Shown here: positions 37,099 through 46,356 of the stretch, in pieces
How positions within the stretch are numbered: the first letter of the stretch is position 1
Layout: the number at the start of each line of letters is the position of its first letter
Source: an uncultured Lysobacter sp.
GTDB lineage: Bacteria; Pseudomonadota; Gammaproteobacteria; Xanthomonadales; Xanthomonadaceae
Assembly (NCBI GenBank): GCA_946480055.1
Contig: CAMLID010000010.1
Coordinates: 16,981-80,980 of the forward strand
Length of the DNA stretch: 64,000 nucleotides
Direction of reading: 5' to 3'
Made by a program: the position numbers and the translations under genes
Notes under the pieces: generated by a model
The model's database searches: none
Seen by the model: the letters and a program-made list of their open reading frames with translations, nothing else
What the model was told of the DNA's origin: nothing

Positions 37099-39276
37099 AT
37101 GGACGTATCGCACCTGCTCGACGCACTCAATCCCGCCCAACGCGAAGCCGTATCGGCCCCCCCGGGCCACTATCTGGTCCTGGCCGGCGCCGGCTCGGGC
37201 AAGACCCGCGTCCTCACCCACCGCATCGCCTGGCTCAACGAAGTCGTCGGCGTGCCGACCCACGGCATCCTCGCGGTGACCTTCACCAACAAGGCCGCCG
37301 GCGAGATGCGCAACCGCGTCGACCTGCAGCTGCGCCACGGCGCGCGCGGCATGTGGATCGGCACCTTCCACGGCCTGGCCCACCGCCTGCTGCGCCTGCA
37401 TTGGCAGGACGCCAAGCTGCCCGAAGGCTTCCAGGTCCTGGACAGCGACGACCAGCTGCGCCTGGTCAAGCGGGTGGTGCAGGCGCTGGAACTGGACGAG
37501 GTGCGCTTCCCGCCGCGCCAGATCGCCTGGTGGATCAACGCCCAGAAGGACGAAGGCCGCCGTCCCGAGCACATCCAGCCGGCCGCCGATCCCTGGGCCG
37601 ACGCGATGCGGCGCGCCTACGAGGCCTACCAGGAACGCTGCGAACGCGCCGGTCTGGTCGATTTCGCCGAGCTGCTGCTGCGCGCGCACGAACTGCTGCG
37701 CGACAACCCGGCCCTGCTCGCGCACTACCGCCACCGCTTCCGCGAGATCCTGGTCGACGAATTCCAGGACACCAACGCCATCCAGTACGCGTTCGTGCGG
37801 GTACTGGCCGGCGACAGCGGCCACGTGTTCGTGGTCGGCGACGACGACCAGGCCATCTACGGCTGGCGCGGCGCCAAGGTCGAGAACGTGCAGCGCTTCC
37901 TGCGCGACTTCCCCGGCGCCCAGACCATCCGCCTGGAACAGAACTACCGCTCCAGCGCCAACATCCTGGAAGCCGCCAACGCGGTGATCGCGCACAACCC
38001 GGACCGCCTGGGCAAGAAGCTGTGGACCGACACCGGCCTGGGCGAGCCGATCGACCTGTACGCGGCCTACAACGAGATGGACGAGGCGCGCTTCGTGGTC
38101 GAGCGCCTGCGCCAGTGGGTGCGCGACGGCGGCAGCTACGGCGACGTCGCGGTGCTCTATCGCAGCAATGCGCAATCGCGCGCCTATGAAGAAGCGCTGT
38201 TGTCCGAACAGGTGCCGTACCGCGTCTACGGCGGGCAGCGCTTCTTCGAACGCGCGGAAATCAAGGACACCCTGGCCTATCTGCGCCTGGTCGCCAATCG
38301 CGCCGACGACGCCGCCTTCGAGCGCGCGGTCAACACGCCGGCGCGCGGCATCGGCGAGCGCACCCTGGACGAAGTGCGCAAGCGCGCGCGTGCCGACGGC
38401 GCGCCGCTGTGGGCCGCCGCGCGTTGGATGACCGAGGAGACGCTGCTGGCGGCGCGCGCGCGCAATGCGCTCGCGGGCTTCATCAGGATCATCGACGAAC
38501 TCGAAACCGACCTGGCGTCGATGCCGCTGCCGGAAAAGATCGACCATGTGCTGCAGCGCTCCGGTCTGCGCGAGCACTACGCCAACGAATCGCGCGGCCA
38601 GCTCGATTCGCGCACCGACAACCTGGACGAACTGGTCTCGGTCGCTTCGCGCTTCACCCGCAGCGACGAAGACGACGCCGCGGCGATGCCGGAGCTGATC
38701 GCGTTCCTGAGCTACGCCGCGCTCGAAGCCGGCGAAGGCCAGGCCCAGGCCGGCGACGACGGCGTGCAGCTGATGACCCTGCACAGCGCCAAGGGCCTGG
38801 AGTTCCCGCTGGTGTTCCTGGGCGGTCTGGAAGAAGGCTTGTTCCCGAGCAACCGTTCGACCGAAGAGTCCGGGCGCCTGGAAGAAGAGCGCAGGCTGGC
38901 TTACGTGGGCATCACCCGCGCGCGCCAGAAACTGGTGCTCAGCTACGCCGAGACCCGCCGCATCCACGGCATGGACATGTACGGCGTGCCCTCGCGCTTC
39001 CTGCGCGAGATTCCGCCGTCGCTGCTGCACGAGGTGCGTCCGAAGGTGCAGGTGTCGCGCCCGGTGTACGGCAACCAGCCGCGCCGCGACGCCGGTCACG
39101 CCACCATCGAGGCACCGCCGGTGCGCTTGGGCGCGCAGGTGCGCCATCCCAGTTTCGGCACCGGTACCGTCACCGATTACGAAGGCACGGGCGCGCATGC
39201 GCGCGTGCAGGTCAACTTCGACGATGCCGGCAGCAAGTGGCTGGTGTTGGCTTACGCGAACCTGCAACCGGCCTGA
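37099..39276 (+). CDS. uvrD: DNA helicase II UvrD
   Basis: 3'-5' SF1 helicase of nucleotide excision repair and mismatch repair. 725 residues, the family norm. Walker A AGAGSGKT (29-36), Walker B DEFQD near 220, motif III DDDQAIYGWRG, motif IV LEQNYRSS, motif V MTLHSAKGLEFP, motif VI EERRLAYVGITRARQ are all intact. The C-terminus ends with a Tudor-like region (VRHPSFGTGTVTDYEGTG) that binds RNA polymerase. Single gene; no operon partner in this window. Confidence 0.97.
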   Translation: MDVSHLLDALNPAQREAVSAPPGHYLVLAGAGSGKTRVLTHRIAWLNEVVGVPTHGILAVTFTNKAAGEMRNRVDLQLRHGARGMWIGTFHGLAHRLLRLHWQDAKLPEGFQVLDSDDQLRLVKRVVQALELDEVRFPPRQIAWWINAQKDEGRRPEHIQPAADPWADAMRRAYEAYQERCERAGLVDFAELLLRAHELLRDNPALLAHYRHRFREILVDEFQDTNAIQYAFVRVLAGDSGHVFVVGDDDQAIYGWRGAKVENVQRFLRDFPGAQTIRLEQNYRSSANILEAANAVIAHNPDRLGKKLWTDTGLGEPIDLYAAYNEMDEARFVVERLRQWVRDGGSYGDVAVLYRSNAQSRAYEEALLSEQVPYRVYGGQRFFERAEIKDTLAYLRLVANRADDAAFERAVNTPARGIGERTLDEVRKRARADGAPLWAAARWMTEETLLAARARNALAGFIRIIDELETDLASMPLPEKIDHVLQRSGLREHYANESRGQLDSRTDNLDELVSVASRFTRSDEDDAAAMPELIAFLSYAALEAGEGQAQAGDDGVQLMTLHSAKGLEFPLVFLGGLEEGLFPSNRSTEESGRLEEERRLAYVGITRARQKLVLSYAETRRIHGMDMYGVPSRFLREIPPSLLHEVRPKVQVSRPVYGNQPRRDAGHATIEAPPVRLGAQVRHPSFGTGTVTDYEGTGAHARVQVNFDDAGSKWLVLAYANLQPA

Positions 39277-39283
39277 AACCGGT

Positions 39284-39315
39284 GCGATGCGCCGGCCCCG
39301 TGGCCGACGCATCGC
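39284..39315 (+). terminator. Weak hairpin after uvrD
   Basis: GCGATGCG and CGCATCGC (outer stem) with an inner GGCC/GGCC pair form a stable GC hairpin 8 nt after the uvrD stop. There is no clear U-run on either strand, so it may act as a transcript-end structure rather than a full intrinsic terminator. It sits between convergent uvrD and the metzincin-like gene. Confidence 0.4.
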
Positions 39316-39334
39316 TGCGTTTCAGTTCATTGCA

Positions 39335-41056
39335 TCACTGTTCCGGCCTGGCGTCGTCCGGCACGCCGTTGCGGTCCTCGTCCTTGGACACGCCGGTGCG
39401 GATGTCGATCAGATCGTCCTGGCCGTTGCGGTTGAGGTCCGGAACTACGCCGCCCACCTGGTAGTAGATGGTGTTCTGCTGCGGCCCCTGCACGAACTTG
39501 CGCTGGCTCGGGTCCCAATAGGTCGCATTGGGTTCGATCACGTTGGCGACCAGGTAGGTGTAGGTGTTCGGGAACAGGCTCAGGGCGTTGCCCTTGTGGC
39601 AGTACCTGATCTCGCCACTGGCATGGTCGCCCGGCCCCGCCGAACCCGGTGAACCCTTCGGACAGTCTTCGGGCCGGTAGACGATATCCACCGTACGCGG
39701 ATCGGTGAGCTTGCCCAGCGGGATCTGCAGACGATCCTGCACGACCTGCTTGCGGATGACGCTGCTGGAGTGGAACTCCACCGGCTGGCCGCGCACGTCG
39801 ACCGGGCGGCCGTCGCGCATCATCGCCGAGATGTCGAGCATGCGCGGCGAACGGAAGATCTGCACTTCGGACAACTCCAAGGCGCCGGCGGCGGGGTTGG
39901 TGTTGAAGAAGTTCAGATTGAACGCACCGCTGACGACGTCGATGTCGCCGGCGTCGTAACCGGCCAGGCGCGGCGCCAGCGGCAGCAGGGTGGCGCCGTT
40001 GAACAGCTGCACGTCGAACACGATCACGCTGGCGCCGCCGGCGAAACTGGCGCCGGTGTGGAACGGCGCGGCCGGCATCACCACGCCGGCGGTCGGGCCG
40101 CTCCAGGGCTTGGCGCTGGCGAAGTCCAGGTTGTGCACGTAGTAGACGTTGCCCTGGAAGTTCTGAGTGCTGCCGGTGTAGGTCACCGTCGGGTTCTGCC
40201 AGGGGCTTTCCGAGCCGTTGTACCACCAGTTGATGCTCAGGCTGTTGGTGGTGCTGAGCAGCTTGATGCGCATCTTGTTGGCATTGGTGTTGTTGGGATT
40301 GACGAAGTCCCAGTTGTGCAGGGTCTTGGTGTTGAGGCCGACGTTGTGGCCGAGGATCTCGTACTCGGTGTCGCTGAAGTGGCGGTTGCGCGCGGCGCGC
40401 ATCTCGCCGGTCAGGCCGGTCGAGCCGGTCGCCATGATGTGCCAGTTCTGCGCGTCCTCGGTCGGTCGCGGCGCGGAATGGCCATGGGCGGCGCCGTAGT
40501 TGTGCGCGGCCTCGTGCGAGGTGGTGGTGCCGATAGCGGTGGACCAACGCTCCAGCGTCGAGCCGATGCCGTTGAGCGGCTGACCCGCGGCGCCGTAGGT
40601 GTCCTTGAACGACTTGGCCCAGACGCGGGCGTAGTCCTGCGGATCGGCGTCGTTGGTATCCACGGCCTGGGCCTGGCCGAACAGGCTGCCGGCGGTGTCG
40701 GAGCCGACCGCCACGATCTGCCAGCGCGGTTCCGTCGGGCTGGGCAGGGTGGTGACCGGATTGATCTTGACGTTGAACTCGCAGTAGTCGTCGACGACGA
40801 AGTCGGTGATGCGATTGCGCAGCGTCGTCGTGCTGCCGACCACCGGGTCCAGATCGGCCACGTTGAACGGCGCCGCCGACGAGGACGGACCGATTGACGG
40901 GAACGGCGTGTTGACCGTCGGATAGAACACGTACAGCTGGTTGGTCTTGGGCTGTGCGAGGACGTTGGCGGGACAGGTCGGGGCCGCGTTTGCGGCCGGT
41001 GCGATCAGCGCGAGTGCGATCAGCGCAGACAAGCTGCGCGGCTTAAGGCTAAGCAT
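39335..41056 (-). CDS. Secreted metzincin-like metalloprotease with acidic Asp/Asn-rich tail
   Basis: 573 residues. Signal peptide (ALIALALIAPAANA). The zinc motif HExxHxxGxxH is complete at 181-191 (HEAAHNYGAAH) and a Met-turn Met208 follows in NWHIMAT, which together define a metzincin-type zinc endopeptidase. The remaining region is beta-rich and not assigned. The C-terminal 37 residues have two Asp/Asn motifs (DLNRNGQDDL, DEDRNGVPDD) of the thrombospondin type-3/EF-hand-like calcium-binding kind. The Shine-Dalgarno GGAGGT is strong. Probably secreted; target unknown. Confidence 0.82.
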   Translation of the reverse strand: MLSLKPRSLSALIALALIAPAANAAPTCPANVLAQPKTNQLYVFYPTVNTPFPSIGPSSSAAPFNVADLDPVVGSTTTLRNRITDFVVDDYCEFNVKINPVTTLPSPTEPRWQIVAVGSDTAGSLFGQAQAVDTNDADPQDYARVWAKSFKDTYGAAGQPLNGIGSTLERWSTAIGTTTSHEAAHNYGAAHGHSAPRPTEDAQNWHIMATGSTGLTGEMRAARNRHFSDTEYEILGHNVGLNTKTLHNWDFVNPNNTNANKMRIKLLSTTNSLSINWWYNGSESPWQNPTVTYTGSTQNFQGNVYYVHNLDFASAKPWSGPTAGVVMPAAPFHTGASFAGGASVIVFDVQLFNGATLLPLAPRLAGYDAGDIDVVSGAFNLNFFNTNPAAGALELSEVQIFRSPRMLDISAMMRDGRPVDVRGQPVEFHSSSVIRKQVVQDRLQIPLGKLTDPRTVDIVYRPEDCPKGSPGSAGPGDHASGEIRYCHKGNALSLFPNTYTYLVANVIEPNATYWDPSQRKFVQGPQQNTIYYQVGGVVPDLNRNGQDDLIDIRTGVSKDEDRNGVPDDARPEQ

Positions 41057-41437
41057 CGAGAAACCTCCATGTTGAGCATCGGAACCGGCCTTCTAGGCCA
41101 GACCGGCGCGAGCGGTTCCACGCCGGCAGCTAGATTTAACGCAGTCGCGCAACGCAAAAGGACCGCCGCAGCAGCGGTGTTTGTGCACGCCGTTCCAAAA
41201 CGGCATCGACGCCACGACGAACGGTAGTAGCGCCGGCGCGAATACGACGCTGGGCCGATGCGCCGGGAGATTCGAAGCAACGAGAGGCTGCAGCCAACTT
41301 GCAATCGGCTTGAGCTAGGCGCGCGCTGCGCTCGCCAAGAGGTCGTGCGGATACGATGCGCAACGCTGTGAGATGCGTTGAACGCAGCAACCTAGATGCA
41401 ATGAGCCCGACGAACCGCAGCGCCGCGCGTTCGACGT
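41057..41437. other. Intergenic gap without a recognised gene
   Basis: Upstream of the metzincin-like gene. It should hold that gene's promoter; the GGAGGT site is at its 3' end. AT content is higher than in flanking genes around 41130-41150 and 41350-41400. Short open frames here are not supported by a Shine-Dalgarno or a family match. No clear repeat or terminator seen. Confidence 0.5.
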
Positions 41438-41875
41438 CTACTCGCCCAGCGCGATCCCGAAATGAAAGGCCTCGATGCGCAAGCCCTCGCGCAGATAGAA
41501 CGCATGCGCGTCGCGACGCTGGGTGCCCGAGTCCAGTTGCAGGCGCACGCAGCCCAGGCGTTTCGCTTCGGCCTTGAGCCAGTCCAGCATCGCCTTGCCG
41601 TAGCCGCGGCTGCGCACGGTCTGGTCGGTGACCAGGTCGTCGACGTAGACGTGCAGACCGACCGCGAGCATTTCCAGCACCCGCCAGCACGCGAACGCAC
41701 GCGGCGCACCGTCGGCGTCGAACAGCACCGTGGCGCGGCAGCCCTGGCCGATCTGGCGCTGGATCTGGACGACGAAGCGGTCCTCGTCGAATTCAGGCCG
41801 CAATTGCGACACCAACGGCCAGACCGCGCGCAGCTCGTCTTCGCCGCTGAGGCTGCGGATCTCGTGTTCGGACAT
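41438..41875 (-). CDS. GNAT-family N-acetyltransferase
   Basis: 145 residues, the usual size for a single GNAT domain. The acetyl-CoA loop is the degenerate Q/RxxGxG/A form in RSRGYGKAMLDWLKAEAKRLG, and the strand after it is VRLQLDSGTQRRDAHAFYLR. It transfers an acetyl group to an unknown amine. ATG 41875 is preferred. It is preceded on the same strand by the DUF2782 lipoprotein gene at 41890, 14 nt apart, so the two may be co-transcribed. Confidence 0.9.
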   Translation of the reverse strand: MSEHEIRSLSGEDELRAVWPLVSQLRPEFDEDRFVVQIQRQIGQGCRATVLFDADGAPRAFACWRVLEMLAVGLHVYVDDLVTDQTVRSRGYGKAMLDWLKAEAKRLGCVRLQLDSGTQRRDAHAFYLREGLRIEAFHFGIALGE

Positions 41876-41889
41876 GAGCGGCGCGTTCC

Positions 41890-42189
41890 TTACCAGCTGA
41901 AGAGCTTGTACTGCACCGGCGAGATCGGGCCTTCGCCCTTGCTGCTGTCCAGGGTGCCGTCGCCGTCGCTGTCGACCAGGTAGTAGACAGGGCCGCGCTG
42001 GGGCGTGATCTTGACCACCCGCAGCTGACCGGCGACGCGGTATTCCTCGACGCTGTCGCCGTCCTGGGTCGAGCGGCGCGTGACCTCGGGGTTGCTCAGG
42101 TCGGCGGTGGGGTCGCCGCCGCCCATCGTGGCGCAGCCGGCCAACGGAGCGAGCAGCAGCAGGGCGAGCGATGCGGTGAGGGTGCGCAT
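41890..42189 (-). CDS. DUF2782 lipoprotein upstream of polA
   Basis: 99 residues. Lipobox LAGC places the lipidated Cys at about 19. The mature part has YRVAGQLRVVKITPQRGPVY and an Asp-rich turn DSDGDGTLD, matching DUF2782, which in related gammaproteobacteria often lies divergently beside polA as it does here. Function unknown. The 241-bp gap to polA should hold both promoters. Confidence 0.88.
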   Translation of the reverse strand: MRTLTASLALLLLAPLAGCATMGGGDPTADLSNPEVTRRSTQDGDSVEEYRVAGQLRVVKITPQRGPVYYLVDSDGDGTLDSSKGEGPISPVQYKLFSW

Positions 42190-42430
42190 GGCGGTTCTCC
42201 GGAATCCAGGCCGCCAGCATACCTCCGGGGGCCGTGAAGCGGCCGCATCGAAGCGGCGGAACAGGAGCCGCCTTAAGTTAAGGGGGCGGCCTTCCGAAGG
42301 AAGGCGGGGTTGTGGGGTGCAATCCGACTCGCCACGAAGTGACGATTTCCGAGCTTCCTTACGACGTCAGCCTCACCAACGCCACGCTCCGGTCGCGGCG
42401 CACGCGACCGGCGGGCGTAGAATCGCCGGC

Positions 42431-45199
42431 ATGAAAAGACTCGTCCTGATCGATGGTTCCAGCTACCTCTACCGCGCCTTCCATGCCCTGCCGCCGCTGA
42501 CGAACGAGGCCGGCGAGCCCACCGGCGCTTTGTTCGGCGTGGTCAACATGCTGCGCTCGACCTTGAACGAACGCCCGGACTACGTGGCGTTCGTGGTCGA
42601 CGCGCCCGGCAAGACCTTCCGCGACGACCTCGACCCGCAGTACAAGGCCAATCGCCCGCCGATGCCCGACGACCTGCGTTCGCAGGTGCTGCCGATGTGC
42701 GAGATCGTCGAGGCCCTGGGCATTCCGATCCTGCGCATCGACGGCGTCGAGGCCGACGACGTGATCGGCACCCTGGCGCTGCAGGCCGCGGGCACGGGAA
42801 TCGACGTCACCATCTCCACCGGCGACAAGGACTTCGCCCAGCTGGTGCGCCCGGGCGTGGCCCTGGTCAACACCATGAGCGGCAGCCGCATGGATTCGGA
42901 CGAAAGCGTGTTCGCCAAGTTCGGCGTGCGCCCGAACCAGGTGATCGACCTGCTGTCGCTGATGGGCGACAGCGTCGACAACATCCCCGGCGTCGAGAAG
43001 TGCGGCCCCAAGACCGCTGCCAAGTGGCTGGCCGAGTACGACAGCCTTGAGGGCGTGATCGCGCATGCCGGTGAGATCAAGGGCAAGATCGGCGACAACC
43101 TGCGCGCGGCGCTGGAGCGGCTGCCCTTGAACCGCCAGTTGGCGACGATCAAGACCGACGTCGCCCTGGAGCGCGGCCCGACCGACCTGGCGCTGCGCGA
43201 ACGCCACGCCGAGGACCTGCGGCGCTTGTACGCGCGTTACGGCTTCAAGCAGGCGCTGCGCGAACTCGAAGGCGGTGCCGGCAGTGCCGAGAACGAACTC
43301 GCGGCCGACCGCGCCGGCCTGCGTGCGACCGCGGCCGGCCACGCGCGCTCGTCCGCGTCGGCGGAGGCGCCCGACGCGGCGCTCGCGGCCAAGGGCGAAT
43401 ACGAAACCATCGTCGAGCCGGCCCAGTTGCAGGCCCTGGTCGCGAAGCTGAAGGCCGCCGCCGAGTTCGCCTTCGATTGCGAGACCGATTCGCTGGACCC
43501 GATGCGCGCGCGCCTGGTCGGCCTGAGTTTCGCGGTCGAGCCCGAACGCGCGTACTACCTCCCGGTCGGCCACGATTACCCCGGCGTGCCCGCGCAGCTG
43601 GCGCTGGACGCGGTGCGCGACGCACTGCGCCCGGTATTCGCCGACCCGGCCCGGCGCAAGCTCGGCCAGCACGGCAAGTACGACCTGCATGTGCTGCGCC
43701 GCCACGGCATCGACGTCGCCGGCTACGCCGACGACACCATGCTCGAGAGCTTCGTCTACAACGCCACCGCCAGCCGCCACGACATGGATTCGCTGGCCAA
43801 GCGCTATCTCGGCTACGACACGATCAAATACTCCGACGTGACCGGCAAGGGCGCCAAGGCGATCTCGTTCTCGCAGGTCGCGCTGGACGACGCCACCCGC
43901 TACGCCGCCGAGGACGCCGACGTGACCCTGCGCCTGCACCGGGTGCTGGGCGCCAGGCTCGCCGCAGAGCCGGCCCTGGAGCGCGTCTACCGCGAGATCG
44001 AGATCCCGCTGGTGCCGGTGCTGGAGCGGATCGAAGCTAACGGCGTGATGATCGACGCCGACGAGCTGCGCCGGCAGTCGCAGGACCTGGGCAAGCGCAT
44101 GCTCGCGGCCCAGCAGAAGGCCACCGAACTGGCCGGGCGCACTTTCAATCTGGATTCGCCCAAGCAGCTGCAGGCCCTGCTGTTCGACGAACTCAAGCTG
44201 CCGGCGCTGATCAAGACCCCGACCGGCCAGCCCAGCACCAACGAAGAAGCGCTGGAGGCGATCGCCGACCAGCACGAGCTGCCGCGGGTGATCCTGGAGT
44301 ACCGCGGCCTGGCGAAACTGCGCAGCACCTACACCGACAAGCTGTCGGAGATCGTCAATCCCGACACCGGCCGCGTCCACACCAGCTACCACCAGGCCGG
44401 CGCCGCGACCGGCCGCCTGGCGTCCAGCGATCCCAACCTGCAGAACATCCCGATCCGCACCGACGACGGCCGCCGCATCCGCCGCGCCTTCGTCGCGCCC
44501 GAGGGCTGCAAGCTGGTCGCCTGCGACTACTCGCAGATCGAGTTGCGGATCATGGCCCACCTGTCCGAGGACGACGGCCTGCTGCGCGCGTTCGCGTCCG
44601 GCGCCGACATCCACCGCGCGACCGCGGCGGAAGTGTTCGGCAAGGCCATGGACGAGGTCAGCGGCAACGAGCGCCGCGCCGCCAAGGCGATCAACTTCGG
44701 CCTGATGTACGGCATGAGCGCCTTCGGCCTGGCGCGCCAGCTCGGCATCGGCCGCGGCGAAGCGCAGGACTACATCGCGCTCTACTTCAGCCGCTACCCG
44801 GGCGTGCGCGACTTCATGGAGCGCACCCGCCAGGACGCGCGCGAGAAGGGCTACGTCGAGACCGTGTTCGGTCGCCGTCTGTACCTGGAGAACATCAAGG
44901 CCTCCAACCAGGGCCTGCGCGCGGGCGCCGAGCGCGCCGCGATCAACGCGCCGATGCAGGGCACCGCGGCCGACATCATCAAGCGCGCCATGATCACCAT
45001 CGACGCCTGGCTGGCCGGGCAGGGCGGACAGGCCCGGATGATCCTGCAGGTCCACGACGAACTGGTGTTCGAGGTTCGGGCCGGCTTCGTCGACACCCTG
45101 GTCGCCCAGGCCGGGGCGATGATGTCCGGGGCGGCCGAACTGAGGGTGCCGCTCGTCGTCGACAGCGGGGTCGGTGATAATTGGGACGAGGCGCATTAA
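42431..45199 (+). CDS. polA: DNA polymerase I
   Basis: 922 residues; replication gap filling and repair. The N-terminal 5' nuclease (about 1-300) is complete (LIDGSSYLYRAFHALPPL, STGDKDFAQLV, GVEKCGPKTAAKWL). The 3'-5' exonuclease keeps its metal ligands (DCETDSLD; GKYDLHVLRRHG; YAAEDADVTL), so proofreading looks intact. The polymerase domain has motif A (DYSQIELRIMAHLS), motif B (RRAAKAINFGLMYGMS) and motif C (QVHDELVFEV). It is followed by a 505-bp gap with an sX13-like RNA, similar to the place of Spot 42 in E. coli. Confidence 0.98.
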   Translation: MKRLVLIDGSSYLYRAFHALPPLTNEAGEPTGALFGVVNMLRSTLNERPDYVAFVVDAPGKTFRDDLDPQYKANRPPMPDDLRSQVLPMCEIVEALGIPILRIDGVEADDVIGTLALQAAGTGIDVTISTGDKDFAQLVRPGVALVNTMSGSRMDSDESVFAKFGVRPNQVIDLLSLMGDSVDNIPGVEKCGPKTAAKWLAEYDSLEGVIAHAGEIKGKIGDNLRAALERLPLNRQLATIKTDVALERGPTDLALRERHAEDLRRLYARYGFKQALRELEGGAGSAENELAADRAGLRATAAGHARSSASAEAPDAALAAKGEYETIVEPAQLQALVAKLKAAAEFAFDCETDSLDPMRARLVGLSFAVEPERAYYLPVGHDYPGVPAQLALDAVRDALRPVFADPARRKLGQHGKYDLHVLRRHGIDVAGYADDTMLESFVYNATASRHDMDSLAKRYLGYDTIKYSDVTGKGAKAISFSQVALDDATRYAAEDADVTLRLHRVLGARLAAEPALERVYREIEIPLVPVLERIEANGVMIDADELRRQSQDLGKRMLAAQQKATELAGRTFNLDSPKQLQALLFDELKLPALIKTPTGQPSTNEEALEAIADQHELPRVILEYRGLAKLRSTYTDKLSEIVNPDTGRVHTSYHQAGAATGRLASSDPNLQNIPIRTDDGRRIRRAFVAPEGCKLVACDYSQIELRIMAHLSEDDGLLRAFASGADIHRATAAEVFGKAMDEVSGNERRAAKAINFGLMYGMSAFGLARQLGIGRGEAQDYIALYFSRYPGVRDFMERTRQDAREKGYVETVFGRRLYLENIKASNQGLRAGAERAAINAPMQGTAADIIKRAMITIDAWLAGQGGQARMILQVHDELVFEVRAGFVDTLVAQAGAMMSGAAELRVPLVVDSGVGDNWDEAH

Positions 45200-45313
45200 T
45201 AATCGGAAAAGCCCGTCGTTGCTGCGTTTGGCAGAATGAATCGGTCCTGAATCCAACAAATTATTAACTTCCATCTTCACGAACTATCCATGTGCGGAGT
45301 GGTCATATAGGTC

Positions 45314-45435
45314 GCGACAGATGCAACGTCTGTCGCTGATCTCTCCCTCCCCTGGAGTGATCCCGGAGCGAAGGCCCCTCCCCAGGTCCCGCTCCACCAG
45401 CCCCGCCGGCCCCCCCTGCCTGCGGGGCTTTTTAT
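45314..45435 (+). ncRNA. sX13: sX13-like small RNA downstream of polA
   Basis: About 122 nt with four consecutive hairpins: GCGACAGA/TCTGTCGC (45314-45336); GATC-CTCC/GGAG-GATC around the C-rich loop CTCCCCT (45338-45362); GGAGCG/CGCTCC (45365-45395) with CCCCTCCCC in its loop; and an intrinsic terminator AGCCCCGC/GCGGGGCT (45399-45429) followed by TTTTATTT. Several C-rich loops and the location between polA and the next gene match the Hfq-linked Xanthomonas sX13 RNA as I recall it. A TATAGG at 45306-45311 may be the -10. The exact 5' end is inferred. Confidence 0.78.
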
Positions 45436-45704
45436 TTGTGTCGCAGAAAGTCGCCGCGCCGGCGCCGCCGCACCGCACATCTTCGGTGCGAGATTCTGTG
45501 TGACTAAATCGTGCCGTCTCGTTCGCCGCGGCCTGCGGGATCCGAGTTGCGGAATCGCCACGCCTGCCGCCGCGTCGGCGGCGGTCGGGCTCAGGCACAG
45601 GCCCGGTCGCGGCCGGGTTCGTCGTACCTGTGCACTGGATCCACACCCGCGCTACCCGCCGCTCGGCCACAATCGCAGCCATCGCCACCGCAGGAGCCCG
45701 TGCC

Positions 45705-46187
45705 ATGTCCGACGCCTTCGACCTGTCGATGCCGTGGTGGCATTACCTGCTGCGCGCCTGCGTCGTGTATTTCGTGCTGCTGGCGATGATCCGCGTATCG
45801 GGCAAGCGTTCGATGGGGCAGTTCACCTCGTTCGACATGCTGTTGGTCGTGCTGTTGGGCAACGCGGTGCAAAACGCGTTGCTGGGCACCGACACCACGG
45901 TCGGCGGTGGCCTGATCCTGGCCGCGACCCTGATCGCCTTGAACTGGGGAGTGGGCTATGTGAGCTCGCGCAGCGACCGCGCCGAACGCCTGTTCGAAGG
46001 CGTGCCGGTGGTGCTGGCGCGCGACGGCCATGTCTATCGCGAAATACTGAAGCGCGAACTGGTCAGCCGCGCCGACTTCCACAAGGCGATGCGCGAGAAC
46101 GATTGCGCCGAGGTCGACCAGATCGGTCTGGCGATGCTCGAGACCAACGGCCACATCACGATTCTGCGCAAGGGCGATCGGGCCTAG
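45705..46187 (+). CDS. DUF421 (YetF/YcaP-like) membrane protein
   Basis: 160 residues with about three hydrophobic segments (LLRACVVYFVLLAMIRVSG, FDMLLVVLLGNAVQNALLG, GGGLILAATLIALNWGVGYV) and a soluble C-terminal domain: FEGVPVVLARDGHVYREILK, VSRADFHKAMREN, and LAMLETNGHITILRK. This is the YetF/YcaP family, whose role is uncertain. The AGGAG site before ATG 45705 rules out the longer upstream start at 45630. Confidence 0.9.
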   Translation: MSDAFDLSMPWWHYLLRACVVYFVLLAMIRVSGKRSMGQFTSFDMLLVVLLGNAVQNALLGTDTTVGGGLILAATLIALNWGVGYVSSRSDRAERLFEGVPVVLARDGHVYREILKRELVSRADFHKAMRENDCAEVDQIGLAMLETNGHITILRKGDRA

Positions 46188-46221
46188 CGCATTCGTGGGA
46201 TGCCGCCGTCGTTGCGGCAGC

Positions 46222-46325
46222 GCGGTCGCGGCTCATGCCGCTCCTACCCCAAAGCCGCGCGCATGTAGAGGCGATGTGGTTCGCGCCCGTGCTCCATGTA
46301 GGAGCGGCGCGAGCCGCGATCGCAA
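46222..46325. repeat. Two facing family-A REP copies
   Basis: A minus-strand copy (46222-46254, seen as GCGGTCGCGGCTCATGCCGC with TCCTACCCC after it) and a plus-strand copy (46297-46325, GTAGGAGCGGCGCGAGCCGC) face each other with about 42 nt between. They fill most of the gap between the DUF421 and hemF genes and probably form a hairpin at the 3' ends of both convergent transcripts. Confidence 0.8.
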
Positions 46326-46356
46326 CACCACGCATGCTGCGAACGCTGCGCCCGGC

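Noticed and set aside
36076..39312. Very long minus-strand open frame (over 1000 codons) opposite uvrD and extending from the gluzincin-like gene
   Set aside because: It is in frame with the real 36076-37044 gene but the extension is antisense to uvrD, has no start signal and a composition typical of high-GC shadow frames.
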